Source: Candidatus Aenigmatarchaeota archaeon (GTDB lineage: Archaea > Aenigmatarchaeota > Aenigmatarchaeia > QMZP01 > JAUXAV01). From it: a stretch of 5,799 bases of DNA. The first letter of the stretch is position 1, and each line of letters begins with the position of its first letter. Positions 5,422 to 5,799 of this stretch are shown in pieces. Under the pieces are notes generated by a model. That model saw only the letters and a list, made by a program, of their open reading frames with translations. It ran no database searches and was not told the DNA's origin. The stretch lies in the NCBI GenBank assembly GCA_030619735.1, contig JAUXAV010000073.1, positions 1 to 5,799 on the forward strand. The letters run 5' to 3'. Made by a program: the position numbers and the translations under genes.

Positions 5422-5786
5422 CCCATGACAACTGCAATTATCATGAGGATTGTAATCAACGAAAATGCAAAGCACAACAGCCAAAGTCCTAAACTTCTCA
5501 GTTTGGCTGCAAAGATGCCGCTAATCAGGCTCACAGGCACGAGGATAAGAAATACCAGATGTTCCCTTGTTAAACTGGGAAGAAGAGGTGATACTTCTAT
5601 TCCGAATGTCTTTCCCGCTATTTTGGTTATTATCGTTTCCATGGCAACCACAAAGCACAGAAACGCAAAGCACAGAAAACCAAGCCCCCAGCTCTTCAGT
5701 TTGGCTGCAGAGATACCGGTAATAATGCATGCCAAACAAGTGATAAGAAACGCCACCAAGAATCCGATTAAAATTGGACATTCCAT
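5406..5786 (-). CDS. Small four-helix membrane protein with duplicated AAKL(K/R)S motif, 126 residues
   Basis: Helices lie at about 5-24, 33-53, 76-93 and 98-121. The motif appears twice: ITGISAAKLKSWGLGFLCFAF (starting at residue 22, first half) and ISGIFAAKLRSLGLWLLCFAF (starting at residue 88), so the protein is an internal tandem duplication of the two-helix unit seen once in the 100-residue paralogue. Each unit is helix, tight basic loop, helix, with the loop expected in the cytoplasm. The N-terminus MECPILIGFLV matches MECEILILVGFLV of the paralogue. GGAGG at 5795-5799, at the window edge, supports the start. Unlike the paralogue it has no polar tail, but a frame-shifted remnant of such a tail lies just after the stop. 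Function unknown; possibly a small membrane adaptor or immunity-like protein. Confidence 0.8.
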   Translation of the reverse strand: MECPILIGFLVAFLITCLACIITGISAAKLKSWGLGFLCFAFLCFVVAMETIITKIAGKTFGIEVSPLLPSLTREHLVFLILVPVSLISGIFAAKLRSLGLWLLCFAFSLITILMIIAVVMGITIK

Positions 5787-5799
5787 TTTATTTGCCTCC

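Overview
The window is a bacterial chromosomal stretch in which every supported gene lies on the minus strand, so the biological order runs from position 5799 down to 1. Base composition is middling and most genes have good Shine-Dalgarno sites. The style of the proteins (long TPR protein, acidic Gln/Glu/Pro-rich N-terminal tail, many small orphan membrane proteins) would fit an environmental Gram-negative such as a planctomycete. That is only an impression: there is no rRNA or marker gene here to fix the taxonomy.

Layout, in transcription order. (1) 5786-5406: a small four-helix membrane protein built from two copies of a motif of the form G-x-x-AAKL(K/R)S-x-GL-x-x-x-CF-x-F. (2) 5332-4721: a 203-residue protein with one N-terminal membrane helix and a long charged coiled coil, followed by a clear intrinsic terminator. 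(3) 4618-4316: a 100-residue paralogue of gene 1 with a single motif copy and a Pro/Glu-rich tail. (4) 4134-2890: a 414-residue protein with about eight membrane helices and a C-terminal half that looks like a bacterial PH-like (bPH2/DUF304) domain. (5) 2716-1184: a 510-residue cytoplasmic protein made of about twelve TPR repeats at almost exact 34-residue spacing. (6) 1137-1003: a tiny Cys-rich, basic, possibly zinc-binding protein whose frame continues plausibly past a TGA to 922, just before a terminator-like hairpin at 917-863. (7) 794 to beyond position 1: the first 264 residues of an NCS1-family (cytosine/purine/allantoin-type) permease.

The most notable region is 4130-5790. Three successive genes (2, 3 and 4) are preceded by nearly the same leader, with an 18-base core. 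Genes 1 and 3 are paralogues down to a 21-base DNA identity, and their 3' ends and downstream sequences also match. The cluster therefore seems to have grown by duplication of a [small membrane gene + leader + next gene] unit. A 127-bp GC-rich hairpin-bearing segment between 9-bp direct repeats sits between genes 3 and 4, where the equivalent place after gene 1 has none, which looks like a small insertion. Functions of genes 1-4 are not known to me. Together they resemble an uncharacterised envelope-associated group, not a recognised defence or transport system.

No tRNA, rRNA, CRISPR array, transposase or complete insertion sequence was seen, and there is no gene-free stretch longer than 300 bases.
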